5,317 nt of DNA. Origin: Actinobacteria bacterium UBA4719 (GTDB lineage Bacteria; Actinomycetota; Actinomycetes; Actinomycetales; Dermatophilaceae). Made by a program: the position numbers and the translations under genes. Of the stretch, positions 4,656 to 5,317 are shown piece after piece. Below the pieces are notes generated by a model. The model did not search any database and had not been told where the DNA came from. It was given only the letters and a program-made list of their open reading frames with translations. Location of the stretch: NCBI GenBank assembly GCA_002404345.1, contig DHJN01000209.1, positions 942 through 6,258 of the forward strand, given 5' to 3'. Numbering within the stretch: position 1 is the first letter of the stretch; every line of letters starts with the position of its first letter.

Positions 4656-5317
4656 ATGCGTGCCATCTGGAAGGGCGCCGTGTCCTTCGGCCTGGTCAAC
4701 GTCCCGGTCCGGCTCTACTCCGCCACGGAGAACCACGACGTGCCGTTGCACCAGGTACACCGCGAGGACGGCGGCCGGATCAGGTACCAGCGCATCTGCA
4801 GCATTGACGGCAAGCAGGTGTCCTATGACGACATCGCCAGGGGTTATGAGACCGAGGACGGCCAGATGGTGGTGCTGACCGACGAGGACATGGCAGACCT
4901 GCCGACTCGGAGCAACCGCGAGATCGCAGTGGAGAAGTTCGTGCCCGCCGATCAGATCGACCCGATGCTGCTCGACAAGTCCTACTACCTCGAGCCGGAC
5001 AAGACGGCAACAAAGGCCTACTCACTGTTGCGTGACGCGCTCAAGGCCGCCGACCGGATGGCCATCGTGACCGTCTCGATCCGGACCCGGATGACTATCG
5101 CGGTGCTACGCGTGCGAGACGACGTCATCGTCATGCAGACCATGTTGTGGCCGGACGAGATCCGCTCGCCCGATTTCGCCAGTCTCGGTGAGGACACCGA
5201 CGCCAAGCCGGCCGAGCTGGCGATGGCCAACATGCTGGTCGAGTCGCTCGCCGGGAACTACCTCTCGGACGACTACGAGGACGACTACGAGCAGGCCGTC
5301 CAAGCGCTGGTGACCGC
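4656..5317 (+). CDS. ku: Non-homologous end-joining protein Ku (3' end outside window)
   Basis: Ku forms a homodimeric ring that threads onto double-strand DNA ends, protects them and recruits the LigD polymerase and ligase activities. The window holds the first 220 residues, beginning MRAIWKGAVSFGLVNVPVRLY, the hallmark start of bacterial Ku. Further family features are HQVHREDGGRIRYQRIC, YETEDGQMVVLTDED, the FVPADQIDPMLLDKSYYLEPD block, DRMAIVTVSIRTR and LLWPDEIRSPDF. The core beta-barrel and bridge region are therefore essentially complete, and the frame is unbroken to the edge. The C-terminal extension that differs among Ku proteins is outside the window. The start is ATG 4656 by family match, with GGGAGAG upstream; the in-frame codon at 4602-4604 is a stop, so no longer start exists. 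It is divergent from the ligase-polymerase genes, a typical NHEJ arrangement. Confidence 0.97.
   Translation, partial: MRAIWKGAVSFGLVNVPVRLYSATENHDVPLHQVHREDGGRIRYQRICSIDGKQVSYDDIARGYETEDGQMVVLTDEDMADLPTRSNREIAVEKFVPADQIDPMLLDKSYYLEPDKTATKAYSLLRDALKAADRMAIVTVSIRTRMTIAVLRVRDDVIVMQTMLWPDEIRSPDFASLGEDTDAKPAELAMANMLVESLAGNYLSDDYEDDYEQAVQALVT
5268..5291 (+). repeat. 12-bp perfect tandem duplication inside Ku
   Basis: GACGACTACGAG at 5268-5279 is repeated exactly at 5280-5291, coding DDYE twice. Ku proteins have acidic and Tyr residues here with a similar spacing (DxYxDxY in mycobacterial Ku), so the protein pattern is old even though the DNA copies are identical. The frame is preserved. Confidence 0.85.

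Noticed and set aside
4795..4815. Zinc site in Ku
   Set aside because: Some Ku proteins have CxxC here, but this one has CSIDG, a single Cys, so a metal site is not supported.

Overview
The window is GC-rich and its proteins are actinobacterial. It holds a mycobacterial-type lysyl-tRNA synthetase, the actinobacteria-restricted nucleoid protein Lsr2, the tail of a DUF222/HNH-type endonuclease, and a split bacterial non-homologous end-joining (NHEJ) set. The absence of a separate LysX membrane domain, the small membrane protein between lysS and lsr2, and the split LigD modules would suit a member of Micrococcales or a relative, but the genus cannot be fixed from this sequence.

Layout. (1) 2-379 (+): C-terminus of a DUF222/HNH endonuclease-family protein that enters from the left. 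Its stop codon lies inside a 16-bp tandem repeat array (371-447). (2) 448-507: a short regulatory gap with a perfect 15-bp inverted repeat and a TACCCT -10-like box placed for a leaderless lysS message starting at the GTG at 508. (3) 508-2631 (+): lysS, a 68-residue single-pass membrane protein, and lsr2. This is the conserved lysS-lsr2 neighbourhood. (4) 2632-2657: a short convergent junction with a 19-bp tandem duplication. (5) 2658-4542 (-): an ATP-dependent DNA ligase followed 7 nt later by a LigD-type polymerase/primase gene, order Lig then Pol. (6) 4543-4655: a divergent promoter region with four 20-bp direct repeats. (7) 4656 to the right edge (+): Ku, truncated by the window end.

Working together: Ku binds double-strand ends, the polymerase fills or remodels them (often with ribonucleotides), and the ligase seals them. 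The two modules that are fused in mycobacterial LigD are separate frames here, and no 3'-phosphoesterase module is present. Ku and the ligase-polymerase pair diverge from one 113-bp region, so the repeat array there is well placed to control both sides.

The most interesting observations are these. A G6 tract sits just before the ligase stop codon, and loss of one G would fuse ligase and polymerase into a single 627-residue Lig-Pol protein like Bacillus LigD. The 20-bp repeat array lies in the shared NHEJ promoter. The 16-bp array lies between the HNH gene and lysS. There is also a striking number of short tandem duplications, mostly at gene boundaries.
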